DNA of 64,000 nt from Xanthostigma xanthostigma (taxonomy: Eukaryota; Arthropoda; Insecta; Raphidioptera; Raphidiidae), in contig OY754468.1 in assembly GCA_963575645.1 (NCBI GenBank), positions 13,640,001 through 13,704,000 of the forward strand, written 5' to 3'. Numbering within the stretch: the stretch's first letter is position 1; every line of letters starts with the position of its first letter. Under the pieces are notes generated by a model. It worked only from the letters and a program-made list of their open reading frames with translations, did no database searches and was not told the DNA's origin. The translations under genes were made by a program, and so were the position numbers. Below are positions 12,331-22,926 of this stretch, one piece after another.

Positions 12331-12728
12331 GCATGAAGTAAATGCATATTGCTTGTTTTGCCATAATAATATTTCAATAATCAAAACACAGAACAATTAA
12401 CACTTTCTTTTTGACGAAGGTTTCGATGGTAAAGGTGGTAATTACCTCCCCCCCCACCAGGATCATAATAACAAAAAAATAAAACTGAAAATATTACGAA
12501 TACCTGGCACAAAAATAAAATTTAGAAATACTTTTTTACAAAGAATTTCTAAAATTATTTTAGAAAATTATATATTGCTTGACACCTTCCATCGTGCGTA
12601 TTCTTGTGTGATAGGTATCAATAAAACTTAAAAAAAATATTGTTCTTTTTTGCTTTTTGTCTGTGAATTTGAAATACATCCCTGTATGTAAAATTTTTAA
12701 ATTTCATTGAATAGCCAACGGCTAGGGC
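12331..12728. other. Upstream region of the antifreeze gene
   Basis: AT-rich DNA between the RT pseudogene and the core promoter, with a C8 run near 12450. No conserved element was recognised by eye. Any tissue or cold-response control sites of the antifreeze gene would be expected here. Confidence 0.35.
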
Positions 12729-12765
12729 TATATATAGTCTAGGGAGCTCAGTCGATCTCAGCAGT
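12729..12765 (+). promoter_or_regulatory. Core promoter of the antifreeze gene
   Basis: TATATATAG at 12729-12737 is followed by initiator-like TCTCAGCAGTC at 12756-12766. An A at 12760 lies 31 bp from the first T of the TATA box, a normal spacing, giving a predicted 5' leader of about 58 nt. A second initiator-like TCAGTC at 12748-12753 is too close to the TATA box. Inferred by position only. Confidence 0.6.
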
Positions 12766-12818
12766 CGAGCGAATTACCCAGCGAAATAATTACCATAATA
12801 ATATACCTACTTTTCGAA

Positions 12819-13184
12819 ATGTTTGGTGTGAATTCTTTTTCAAAAAAATGGCTGATAATAGCAGTCATAGTGATGTGTTTGTGCACCCAGTTTTATTGTC
12901 AATGCACTGGAGGTTCTGATTGCACCAGTTGTACAGCAGCATGCACTGGATGTACAAACTGTCCAAATGCGATTACATGTACCAATTCTGAAAATTGTCT
13001 CAAGGCAACGACATGCACCGACTCAAAAGACTGTCGAAATGCAGTAACCTGTACCGATTCAACCAACTGTCTAAATGCAGTAAACTGTACCGATTCAACC
13101 AACTGTCAAAATGCTAGAACCTGTACTCATTCAACCAACTGTTACCGGGCTATAGCCTGCACTGACTCAACAGGATGCCCCTAA
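12819..13184 (+). CDS. Secreted beta-helical antifreeze protein, Tenebrio type
   Basis: A 121-residue single-exon protein. Residues 1-27 form a signal peptide with a KKW start and a hydrophobic core ([11 protein letters not shown]); the mature chain probably begins at Gln28 in [11 protein letters not shown]. The rest is 12-residue repeats of the form TCT-x-S-x-(N/D)-C-x-x-A with 18 mature Cys, expected to pair inside each coil. In the known Tenebrio molitor family these coils stack into a flat beta-helix whose Thr-Cys-Thr face binds ice, lowering the freezing point of haemolymph. Coil faces here read TCT (four times), NCT once, and ACT in the last. The mature length of 94 is about one coil more than the usual 84-residue isoforms, and the usual short C-terminal extension after CP is missing. 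The start is supported by the TATA box 90 bp upstream. Family identity is strong; activity is inferred. Confidence 0.95.
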   Translation: MFGVNSFSKKWLIIAVIVMCLCTQFYCQCTGGSDCTSCTAACTGCTNCPNAITCTNSENCLKATTCTDSKDCRNAVTCTDSTNCLNAVNCTDSTNCQNARTCTHSTNCYRAIACTDSTGCP

Positions 13185-13634
13185 GTATTTTACTTTTATG
13201 TGATGATTTTAATATTATAAATTTTTTATTTAATACTTTGCGAGGCAACCTCTTATTAGCTACTTTTTACCACAATATAATATTGATGGTTGAAAAAACA
13301 AGTGGATGTTATTATTTTGCGCAAGTCGTCCATACAAATTCGCATTTTTATAGTTTTGTAGGCAATTACCATACCGAGAATGAATCTATATGCATAAAAT
13401 ACCTAGAAGAATAGAAAGATACGGTGATGGTGAAATTTCAGATTTTGCTCAGTTTTTTGTAGAAACGGTTGGTCTAATGTTTACATGATTGAGGATGTGG
13501 ATATAATGTTTGTTTTATGCATTTTGTCTTTCTTTTTTATGCCGTTTGGATCGTTTTTGCCCAAATTTATATGAAACTGAAATAAGTTTGTATCGTATAG
13601 GTATTTGCTTTTGTTTATTCACATTTTAGCTTTC

Positions 13635-13640
13635 AATAAA
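13635..13640 (+). terminator. Candidate poly(A) signal for the antifreeze gene
   Basis: AATAAA in TTTCAATAAATC is the first canonical signal downstream of the stop codon and would give a 3' UTR of about 450-475 nt. A T-rich stretch and several polyadenylation-like words surround it. A nearer non-canonical signal cannot be excluded. Confidence 0.45.
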
Positions 13641-14286
13641 TCTTTTATAGAATGAATACTCTAATTCTACAAAAAAATGAATGTTTGGATTGACTGACAA
13701 ATATTTATATATAATCAAAAAATGTTATTAGTTCACTGAACCTTTCTCTACAAACTTGTTGCAAGTGTTAAAGAAAATAGAAATATTTTTTATATAATAG
13801 TTATACACCAAATAACTAAAATTCATATTGAGAAATATAAAACTCAAAATAACAAAAGTCCCATTGTGCTGGGTCGTACCTTTTTAATAACCTGCATATC
13901 AAATTGCAACAAATTACGACCACCAAAAAGAAATTACAAATATTTTTACCACAATACTGTTTTTATTCGATGGTCAAATTCTTAAGTTGTAAATTTTAAT
14001 TATATATTTAAAATAAATCGTTCAATTTTTTAATGTTCACAATGTTATGTGTGGAGCGGCAGCAATATAATGTAAATATTACATTATGTATATTATAGTA
14101 ACATTATAATTCATTATTATTATTATGTATTGTCAAAAACCATGAAATGTATAAAAAATCCGTAATATGTATTCACGTAACATGTACTTTATCTGTCGGA
14201 CAATAATAAAGATTAATTAATTATTATTAATGTTGAACATGTATTCTTTGATATATTGCAATCAACAAAATTTTTATGCGCAGTGG
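13641..14286. other. AT-rich spacer, possible LINE tail
   Basis: No gene. The segment TCGGACAATAATAAAGATTAATT at about 14195-14220 followed by ATTATTA resembles the 3' end of a non-LTR retrotransposon on the plus strand. Confidence 0.35.
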
Positions 14287-14720
14287 GTTCAAGTAAAAAA
14301 CTCCGGGTCGCAGTGCCAAACCCTGTCGATAATATAGTGTATTTTTAGGTTTGATTTTAGACAAAATATAAAAAAATTACTCCTTAATACAGCCCTTGAA
14401 ATAATATTTTTTTACTTAATTTCAATACTAATATCAATCCAACATCCGTACCAAATTAAATACACCTTTCAGTATGTAAATCCATACCTACAAACTAGCG
14501 TTTTTATAAAATTTGTAAGTCCGGTCCTGTCAGGCCGATTTTATGAAAATTTTAGCAGCACATTTTAAAGGGTTAAATTTCAAATAATATACATAGAGAT
14601 TTTCCAAAGATATGTTGTTTGGATTTGGGGGACCTAAAAACGAAAAGATATTGTAAAATTTTGAAACTTTGGAATATTCGTAAATTCCATTCAAATCGGC
14701 GGTTTCTGGTTCCACCTCCT
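14287..14720 (+). repeat. Dispersed repeat family R1, copy 1
   Basis: Begins near GCAGTGCCAAACCCTGTCG and runs through ATAGTGTATTT, TTACTTAATTTCAATACTA and TTTTAGCAGCACATTTTAA. The same order is found at 25828-26440, around 29438-29474 plus 34280-34445, and partly at 57650-58100. The more complete copies end near a short complement of the start (AAATACACTA), which suggests a MITE with short terminal inverted repeats. Confidence 0.7.
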
Positions 14721-15177
14721 TGTAAAGTGGCTGAACGTTAGTTAGCTTTTATACAAAATGAGAATAAAACGACATAATTTATAGTTGATCTGCGAAGTGG
14801 TTTAAAAAAAAAGTGTCTGCAGTCGTTATGCAGAAGGCGAACACAATTGTACTTATTATTTGCTTTTATATCGTGGTTTATTTTATTTTGTTATTTGCAG
14901 CTGACGTTTTACTGTCTGAACTTTATTTTTGTTCACTATTTTCAATTTGCTGTACAACTTAATGGACTATGTGTGTATCTAACTAGCCAAGTGATTTTCA
15001 AGTGTTTTTTTGTAAACGGAAATACAACTTAGTGTATTGAAAATTTGTGCCCAAGTGAAAAATCTTGCAAATATTCAGCTAATGGATTCTGAAGAGTTAT
15101 ATTTAACGGACATCTGTTGTATATTTTTCATAGAATCTAAAAGCTTAAAAAAACACTTTTTTATGTGTGCAAAGTAC

Positions 15178-15300
15178 AGGGTGTTTAAAAATGATACCGA
15201 CAGACTTCGAAGGGAGATTCCTTAGTTGGCTTGTAGAAGAAAAGTTTCTTTGGATGGTGATTCGAAAACGTTTGATGGCGTTGTCAAAATAGTTTAAAAA
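15178..15300 (+). repeat. CAGGGTGTTT-type element end
   Basis: ACAGGGTGTTTAAAAATGATACCGACAGACTTCGAAGGG is of a type seen at the ends of many arthropod dispersed repeats. A related end lies on the minus strand at 37930-37996. Only this end is recognisable here. Confidence 0.45.
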
Positions 15301-15306
15301 ATGTCA

Positions 15307-15745
15307 GCCAATTGGGCGACGGGACCATTCCAACTTCAAAAATATTGACATTTGATATTGTATAATACAGAAAATAAAATTTCTGATATCCCGTGAGTTG
15401 ACGCGGGTAATGGCTAGTATTCAGTGTGATATTTGCTATTCTTTGCCTTGCTTACATATGTTCCACGTCATGTAAAAATTAATCACTGCACGCTTAAGGA
15501 ATAAGTTACAATAATATTTAGTTGCTGACTGTCTATTAAATTTTTCTTTTGTGGGCTAATAAAAAATAATATTGTGACTTCAGAAAACAGACTATGTTTT
15601 ATTTCTAACATTTCTACAAAGCAAGAGAACAGCATTTTTTTTATTTTCAAAATATTTCCGAAACTATAAAGTTTAGAAAAATAACGAAACTTTCTTGAAA
15701 AAATAAATAGAATAATATGCCTACATTAAAAGTATACCATCTATA
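15307..15745 (+). repeat. Dispersed repeat family R2, copy 1
   Basis: Shares CCAATTGGGCGACGGGACC, TTGACATTTGATAT, GACGCGGGTAATGGCTAGTATTCA and ATGTTCCACGTCATGTAAAAATTAATCA with copies near 39850/40900, 55901 and 57190. The later part (ATTTTCAAAATATTTCCG to AATAGAATAATATGCC) also matches 57370-57450. The word GCGGGTAATGGCTAGT resembles a Helitron 3' end. Confidence 0.65.
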
Positions 15746-16135
15746 TATTATATAAAATAATTCTGTGTCACAATAATTTTGGCCGCGCTAATCTCCGAAA
15801 CCACTGAACCGATTTTAATGAAATTTTGTAATTGTGTCTTGCTTGGTGCAACTTACGCTATAAGATGGTTTTTATTAAATATTTTGTACAAACCTACGGT
15901 ATTTTCTCAAAAGATCTGTTTTAGTAACATGTAACAACATCTGATTGAATTAGCTGTTAGTTCAGAAGCAAACAAAAGCTATGTTTTAGTGCCAAGTAGC
16001 GACATTGATTAGAATTCACTCAAAGCTATTAGTTCAGAAGCAAATCTGGTATAGAATTTGCTCAAAGCTATTAGTTCAGATACCGGGCCGCAAGCGAAAT
16101 ACATTTTGCAGAATTATATCTATCGCACCCGGGTT
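15746..16135. repeat. Helitron-like repeat fragment
   Basis: The start resembles a Helitron 5' end (TCTATATATTATATAAAATAATTC at about 15740). It is followed by CGCGCTAATCTCCGAAACCACTGAACC, a wording typical of arthropod Helitrons. CTCAAAGCTATTAGTTCAGA occurs twice (about 16018 and 16062), showing a ~44 bp internal duplication. A GGGCCGCAAGCGAAAT word near 16086 may be the 3' end. Confidence 0.5.
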
Positions 16136-16270
16136 AGTTGGCCGTGTAAACTTAGCACAGCAAAGTTGTAAAATTAAACAAAAAAATTAGTGTACTTGTA
16201 GCACGCCAAATTGTTACAGCGTACTTACTAAGTTTTAAAAAATGTACCGTAAATTTAAGCCATAAAAAAA

Positions 16271-16483
16271 TTGGTTTTCTGTAAAGTCGGTTTACGGACG
16301 ATAGTTTTACGTGATAACGTATTCCGTAATATATAACCTAAAGTTTAGTAGCTGTCAAACTTGGGCCGAAGCATACTGCGCTCTGGCTTGTACGCACAGG
16401 GTCAGGCGGAACGTTAGGAACGTTACAGTTTTTCGTGCGTGCAGCTGGTGTTTCATCAATTTATAAGACGTTATCACGCCAAA
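16271..16483. mobile_element. ~213 bp insertion in the left arm
   Basis: The opposite arm reads straight from CATAAAAAA-like to TCCAAAATAAAA, while this arm has about 213 extra bases between these words. The insert is less AT-rich than its surroundings and carries a perfect 10 bp inverted pair, GTGATAACGT at 16311 and ACGTTATCAC at 16468. Probably a small independent element. Confidence 0.65.
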
Positions 16484-16699
16484 ATCCAAAATAAAAAAAA
16501 ACTGTGCTAAGTTCAAAATTTCAATTTTTCAAAACCTCGTACAAGCCAAGCACTAACTTCAATTAAGAAAATGTATTAAGAAAAAGTGCAGTACATTTGT
16601 GCGTGCCAACGGCACAACAAAAAATAAAATTAACAAAAAAAAAAATCAAAATTCACAGTTTTCGGAAAAAGTTAATTTATTTTAAGTGTTTCGTTAGCA

Positions 16700-17983
16700 T
16701 GCGGCCTAGATAAAAAAACTTTTGTTTATAAAGTTACATTGTAAAATTATTTTTACAGTAGAAAAAATTTCAAGAAAAGTCTAACTTTGCTTGTTGTACC
16801 GTTGGCACGCGGTCTAGATAAAGAACTTTTACTATTATTTTGTAAAATGATTTTTTACTTATAAAGTTATTTTATAAAATATTTTGCTAATAAAATTATT
16901 TTGTAAAATCATTTTTAAAAATAGTACGACCACTTAAATTTTTAAAATTCTAAAATTTTGTAATGGTCAAAATTTTGTTGTTGTACTGTTGGAAAGCGGT
17001 CTAGACTTTAGATAAAGAACTTTTGCTATAAAAATTTTTTTGTAAATTCATTTTTTAAAGTAGTACGGCGACTTAAAGAAAATGTTGAAACTTCAAAAAT
17101 TTCGTAAAAGTCAAAATTTTGTTGTTGTTCTGTTGGCATGGGGTCGAGATAAAGAAATTTTGCTTATAAAAATATTTTGTAAAAGCATTTTTTAAAGTAA
17201 TACAAGAAAATTTTGACTTTTCACGAAATTTTTGAATTTGAAAACTTATGTTGTGCCCTAAATTAAATTTTCGAAGTTCAAAAATCTCGTGAAAAGTCAA
17301 AATTTTCTTGTTGTAGTGTTGGCACATAAAGAACTCTTATTTATAAAATTATTTTGTAAAATCATTTTTTAAAGTAGGACGGGCACTTAATGAAAATTTT
17401 CAAAATTCTAAAATTTCGTAAATATCAAAATTTTCTTGTTATACTGTTGACACGCGGTCTAGATAAAGAACTTTTGCTTTTAAAATTTTTTTGTAAAATG
17501 ATTTTTTAATGTAGTACAAGCACTTAATAGTTAAAATTTTCTTGTATTGTTAAAATAAAATTATTTTAGATAGTCATTTTTTAAAGTAGTACGGGCTTTT
17601 AATATAAATTTTCAAAATTTATATTAATTGCCCGTACAACTTTAAAAAATGATTTAAAAAATAAATTTTATAAGCAAAAGTTCTTTTTCTACACCGCGTG
17701 CCAAAGGTACAACATAAAAATTTTGATATTTACGACATTTTTGAATTTTCAAAATTTACATTTAGTGCCCGTACTACATAAAAAAATCATTTCACAAAAT
17801 AATTTTATAAATAAAAGTTCTTTATCTAGACCGCCTTCCAACAGAACAACAAGAAAATTTTGACTTTTTACAAAAGTTTTGAATTTTGAAAATTTTCTTT
17901 AAGTGCCCGTACAACTTTAAAAAATGATTTTACGAAATAATTTTATAAGCAAAAGTTCTTTATCTAGACCGCGTTCAAACAGT
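16700..17983. repeat. Tandem ~140-180 bp units within foldback arms
   Basis: Units marked by GGCACGCGGTCTAGATAAAG recur near 16700, 16806, 16990, 17135, 17320 and 17450. After an inversion point near 17600 they appear in reverse orientation (TCTAGACCGCGTGCC-like) near 17695, 17825 and 17965, and again near 20780 and 20915. This internal tandem array is typical of Foldback-type elements. Confidence 0.75.
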
Positions 17984-18010
17984 GATGATGATGATGACGT
18001 GCCGTATCCT

Positions 18011-18436
18011 TTACAGGATGTTGGCGACCACATTTTTCCAATGATCTCTGATCACAATTGCGTTCTTCATTGAAGCAAACGTATTAAAACCCGTCCATTT
18101 TTTTATGTTGGATATCCAAGTTGTTCTTTTCCTGCCTCTTGAGACCCATCCTTCCAATTTACCACATATAATAAGTTTTAACAGTTCGTATTTATCGCCT
18201 CGCATTATGTGTCCAAAATATCCGACGCATCGCTTTTTTATATTATTTATCAACTGAGTTTGATAATTCACTCGCCGAAACACTTCGTTGTTAGTCAGAC
18301 GATCAGTCCATTTTATCTTTTGCATCCTTCTTACACACCACGATTCGAATGCTAATAGTTTCGTGATGCTCGCACTTTTTAAAACCCACGTTTCGCACGA
18401 ATACAGTAACGTAGACCAAACATACGATTTTAACAT
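18011..18436 (-). pseudogene. LINE C-terminal domain (after RT), frame-broken
   Basis: The third segment of the LINE polyprotein. It starts around LKSYVWSTLLYSCETWVL and includes the W-C-RRM-KI-WTDR-TN-EV-RR pattern and the GHIMRGDKYELL segment typical of insect endonuclease/RT proteins. It is separated from the upstream segment by an apparent one-base insertion in a T run near 18446, since the family reading continues directly in the shifted frame. The ORF ends just upstream of the 3' simple repeat, as expected for a complete 3' end. Confidence 0.85.
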
Positions 18437-18449
18437 TCTCAGCCGGCTA

Positions 18450-18848
18450 TTAAAATTTAAATTGCGATTTGTTAAATATTTTTTTTAATTTATGAAAATT
18501 ATTTTTTGCGATTGCAATGCGCTTATTAATTTCGATTAATTGGTCATTATTGGGTGTAAATATTTTCCCGAGATACTTTACTTTGTCCACCTGGTTTAAT
18601 ATTTGATTTTTACATTTTATATTAATTGTTGGCTGAATGGGCTCTTTACTAAAGACCATACATACAGTTTTCCGAGAATTAATTTTTAAGCCATATTGCT
18701 CACTCACGGATACAACTTTGTCAATTAAATATTGGAGGTCTTGTTCACTTGAAGCTATTAAAATTGTATCATCGGCATATTTTAAACAATTGATTAGCAC
18801 TCCATTAACTTTCATTCCAACATTCGTATTCTCTAGAGCTTCTTGCAT
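18450..18848 (-). pseudogene. LINE reverse transcriptase, catalytic palm part
   Basis: Carries the YADD catalytic box at residues 24-27 of this segment, followed by LINE-like GLKINSRKTVCMVFSK and a KVKYLGKIFTPN motif. It continues the upstream 577-residue segment, but the join lacks about a dozen residues normally found between the KGVRQG block and the next helix. A small deletion has therefore also shifted the frame at about 18850. The enzyme would be inactive. Confidence 0.85.
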
Positions 18849-18855
18849 AATATTT

Positions 18856-20609
18856 TCAGCCTTGCCTGACGCCTTTTTGTATATTAATGCTCCTAGTACT
18901 TCCGTAACTAGTAGTCACTTTCACTGTTTGATTCCAGTATAAGTCTTTCAAAATATTGATTATTTTTTTATCGACATCTAAACGCTCAATAATTTTGAAA
19001 AGCTTGTCATGGAGTACATTATCGAAAGCCTTTTCATAGTCAATAAAACAGGTGTACATTCTTAAATTATTTTCAATTGATCTCTCCACAAGTATGTTTA
19101 AGCAAAAGATAGCTTCTCTTGTACCAACTCCTTTTTTAAAACCCATTTGTGTTGTTCCTATTTCAGCTAGCATTGGTTTTTCTATTCTTTTTAGTATAAT
19201 TCTGAGGAAAACTTTGATAACATGGCTCATCAAGCTGATTGTGCGGTAATCAGAGCACTCACTGGCGTTAACTTTTTTTGGTAGTAATATAAAATTCGAT
19301 CTACATAATATACTTGGAATTTTTTCTTTGACGTACATTTCATTGAATATATCACAAAGTCTATGTACGCTTTTTGTGTCAAGGTTCTTCAAATATTCAG
19401 CAAATATCATATCTTCACCAGTTGCTTTTCGATTTGCAGTTTCCTCTATAGCCCGTTCAACCTTACTTAATAAAATATCGTTACTATACAATTGACTCCC
19501 GTCTAACTCAGCCGGTTTACGTTTGGTGTCACTGAATAATTCTTCGATGTAATTCTGCCACCTTTCTAGGATTTCTGGATTCTCCACCAACACCGTACCG
19601 TCTTTGTCTTTTATGTTTCCTTTGCTCCTTTTCCTATAAATACCGCACATATTTTTTATTTCCTGATGCAGCCTCTGTGGGTTATTTAGCCTTTCATATT
19701 TTTCGACGTTTTTACATTTTTGGTCCATCCATTTTTGTTTCGCTAGCTTAATTTCTTGTTTTATTTGTCTATCTATTCCTTTGTACCTGTCATGATCGTT
19801 CTTAACCAATTTTCTTTCTTTCATTAATGATAATATTTTTTCCGTCATCCACTCTTTACTATCCCGATTTAAATTGTCACCTTTTAGTGTCTCAAGTGCT
19901 GCCGTTCTAACATTATTTATAAATATTTCTGTTTTCTTTTCCAGACTTTCTGTCATTACTTCCCCCACCGTTTGAAAGGTTTCTTCAATTTTTTCCTGGA
20001 ATTCTTTCTTTATTGAATCATTATTCAGCTTTTCTATATCGAGATTATCAGCTTTATTATACTTTTTTTCAATCTTTTTAAGTTTAAGTTGTATATTTGC
20101 AATTAATACAACATGATCCGAGTTTATATCAGCTCCGGGATATGTTTTGACACTTTTGATAGAATTTTTAAAACGTTCATTAATAAGTATGTAGTCTATT
20201 TGATTTCTTACTCTGTTAGTATGCGTATCCCCGGGTGCTTTCCATGTATACAATCTTCTTGGGTGCTGATTATACCAAGTATTAGCTACAATTAATTCTT
20301 TGCTTATAGCAAATTCTGCTAGTACATCGCCTCTTGCATTCCTACATCCTAAACCGAAAGGTCCAATTGCAGGCTTATCTTCCTTTTTACCCAACTTGTC
20401 ATTAAAATCTCCTATCAGAATTGTGCATTCATGATTTTTTGTAATCAAGAGGATATTTTCTAATCGGCTGTAAAAATCGTTACATTCTTCCTCTGTGCTA
20501 TTGGATGTAGGGGCGTATACTTGAATTACGTTTGTGCGTACTGGATAAGTGTCTAATTTTATCATTATTATCCTCTCCGACTCGTACACCGTGCCTATAA
20601 TTTTTGATT
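18856..20609 (-). pseudogene. LINE endonuclease C-terminus plus RT fingers
   Basis: The frame is open from the 5' truncation point at 20610; a GTG near 20589 is not a real start. Counted from that GTG, GDFN lies at residues 60-63 and SDH at 157-159, both catalytic motifs of apurinic-type endonucleases. The RT begins after a linker rich in Lys and Glu, with ATGEDMI, ILLPKK and FIDYEKAFD (about 515-523), and stops at KGVRQG. The N-terminal part of the endonuclease is missing. Confidence 0.9.
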
Positions 20610-20968
20610 TAAACAGTACAACAACAGTACAACAACAACATTTTGACTTTTTACAACATTTTAGAATTTTAAAAATTTAAGTGGGCGTACTATTTTAAAA
20701 AATAATTTTATCAGCAAAAAATTTTATAAAATAACTTTATAAGTAAAAAACCATTTTACAAAATAATGTTCTTTTTCTAGACCGCGTGCCAAGGGTACAA
20801 CAAGCAAATTGAGACTTTTCTAGAAATTTTTGAATTTTAATATCTTACGAAATGCCCCTTCTATTGTAAAAAATAATTCTATAATGTAACTTTATACAAA
20901 AGTTTTTTATCTAGGCCGCATGCTAACGAAACACTTAATAGTTTGGTCAATGAGTGCTCATAAGGGGA

Positions 20969-22134
20969 ATCTAGATGGAAAAGTCGAAAGCAGAACATTT
21001 GACTTAGGAACTTTGTTTGGACTAGTTAGGAGATAAACATACTAAAAGTCCTTGCCACTCTGAGGTACGCCCGAAGGGGGGGGAGCACAAAGAAGGTCCC
21101 GTTTTTTGGTTTTTTTTGCTTTCATCTCGAAAACGGTCCGTCGTACGAAATTTTGTTGTAATACATAATGAAAGCTGATAAAATTCTCTACAACTTTAGC
21201 TTTTACACTTTTTATCTATCTCCAATCTTTGCCTAGCTATGAGCTCCGAAAAATGGTCGATTTTCAAAAATGTATTAAATTCTCTGTAGCACATTGTAAC
21301 AATACGAATTTGTCGAAATCATTTCGTATCGCTCATCCACACTATTAAAAACACCCACACACTATTAAAAAATAACATAAGCTTTAACCTATTGGAGGCC
21401 CTGGGCACATTAGGATAATAGGGCCCCTATGACCTTAACAGAGCACTATTTTGTTAGAATAGACAAAGAAAATAGATAAACAAGGTTCTAGATTCTAAGT
21501 CGAGGAATGTGATATAAAATGCATATATTTAAAAGGATCACGTTCCTAATTTTAACATGGACACAAAAAAATAAGTATATGAAAAACTAGTTCACTGATG
21601 ATTTTTGTTTTAAACAGTTTAGGTACTTAGTATACCATTAAACTAGGGGGTCCCTATCGATCGCGGAGCCCTGGGCACGTGCCAGAGTGCCCAGTGGGAA
21701 AGAGGGCCCTGCGTGGAGGTACTCTCAGCTTGTTATTTTTTAATAGTGTGTGGGTGTTTTTAATAGTGTGGATGAGTAATACGAAATGATTTTGACAAAT
21801 TCGTATTGTTACAATGTGCTACAGAGAATTTAACACATTTTTGAAAATCGACCATTTTTCGGAGCTCATAGCTAGGCAAAGATTGAAGATAGATAAAAAG
21901 TGTGAAAGCTAAAGTCGTAGAGAATTTTATCAGCTTTCATTATATATTACAACAAAATTTCGTACGACGTACCGTTTTCGAGATGAAAGCAAAAAACCAA
22001 AAAACGGGACCTTCTTTGTGCTCCCCCCCTTCGGGCGTACCTCGGAGGGGTAAGGACTTTTAGTATGTTTATCTCCTAACTAGTCCAAACAAAGTTCCTA
22101 AGTCAAATGTTCTGCTTTCGACTTTTCCATCTAG
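20969..22134. mobile_element. Nested foldback element (~1.17 kb)
   Basis: Arms of about 400 bp (20969-21377 and 21734-22134) are nearly perfect reverse complements, starting CTAGATGGAAAAGTCG and ending with its complement. The ~355 bp loop holds different DNA with GGCCCTGGGCAC words. Comparison with the opposite arm of the large foldback shows that the inserted segment is slightly longer than the inverted repeats, about 20939-22160. No coding sequence. Confidence 0.85.
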
Positions 22135-22609
22135 AATTATTCGTTGCTTAAGCTATAAAGAAATTAACCTTTTTCGAAAATTGTGAATTTTAATTTTTTT
22201 TTTTTGTTAATTTTATTTTTTGTTGTTGTACCGTTGGCACGCGCAAATGTAAGTACTACATTAATTGTTTTTAATACATTTTCTTAATTGAAGTTAGTGC
22301 TTGGCTTGTACGAGGTTTTGAAAAATTGAAATTGTGAACTTAGCACAGCATTTTTTATTTTGGATTTTTTATAGCTTAAATTTACTGTACATTTTTTTAA
22401 ACTTAGTAAGTACGCTAATACAATTTGGCGTGCTACAAGTACACTTATTTTTTTTGAATTTTCCAACTTTGCTGTGCTAAGTTCACACGGCCCTGTTAGT
22501 TATTATATAAAAAACACCGTTATAGCATATATCTCATCTGCGCATGCCCAAAATAAAGGTTTTTACAAATATTCAGCTTATTCTGTTTCATTCCGAGGTT
22601 GTCCCTTTT

Positions 22610-22835
22610 TTTAGCTTATTTGACTGCACTAGTATAGACTAATCGACAACTGCTGTTCTAAATTTTCAGTTAAAATCTTAGGACTTCTTAAGAACATTAA
22701 TCAACCTTGAAATGGTTTCACTTTATGAATCTCCTACTTTTTTAACTTGAGTAAATTTCGAGCGTAATTAACCGAGATATAACTTCTTATATGAATGAAA
22801 CTGACGTGCAAATCTATAACAGAGTACACCCGCTA
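22610..22835 (-). repeat. Diverged copy of the 50.5/54.3 kb repeat family
   Basis: CGACAACTGCTGTT, TATAACTTCTTATATGAATGAAA and a terminal ACCCGCTAG near 22830 occur in the same order as at 51090-51300. That family ends in a perfect palindrome containing ACCGCTAGT. The CGCTAG end resembles Helitron 3' ends. Confidence 0.6.
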
Positions 22836-22837
22836 GC

Positions 22838-22926
22838 ATTGTGGATACGGATACGGGTACGGATCTTTCTTCTCCCTAGGATATCCGCGGATACGGATAC
22901 GGATACGGATATCCGGCACATCACTA
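22838..22926. repeat. GGATAC hexanucleotide repeat with possible hAT-like end
   Basis: GGATACGGATACGG on the left and GGATATCCGCGGATACGGATACGG on the right surround a short spacer. The right border GCACATCACTA reads TAGTGATGTGC in complement, similar to the TAGTG ends of the hAT MITE at 59802. No target duplication was found. Confidence 0.4.

Larger units (their letters stand above)
17984..20610 (-). mobile_element. 5'-truncated RTE-like LINE
   Basis: Flanked by AAACAGT at 17977-17983 and 20611-20617, a 7 bp target duplication. On the minus strand it encodes the C-terminal part of an apurinic-type endonuclease, a reverse transcriptase and a downstream domain, and ends in a short (TCA)n tail at 17984-17998. 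The simple trinucleotide tail and domain order suggest the RTE group; clade assignment is inferred. The coding region is broken in two places. Confidence 0.9.
16136..22490. mobile_element. Large foldback element with nested insertions
   Basis: The ends are inverted repeats: GGCCGTGTAAACTTAGCACAGC at 16141 and its complement ending near 22486. A candidate 7 bp direct repeat GTTAGTT flanks them. The symmetric centre is near 17610, where tandem units change direction. Without later insertions the arms are about 1.26 and 1.08 kb. The insertions are a ~213 bp block in the left arm, a LINE at 17984-20610 and a foldback at about 20939-22160. No transposase of its own is visible. Confidence 0.8.

Noticed and set aside
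13175-13414. 79-residue frame overlapping the end of the antifreeze gene
   Set aside because: Starts inside the last antifreeze codons, lacks Cys/Thr repeats and is AT-rich 3' UTR sequence.
16700-17983. Regularly spaced repeats that might suggest a CRISPR array
   Set aside because: Units are 130-190 bp, diverged, invert in the middle and belong to a eukaryotic foldback element.
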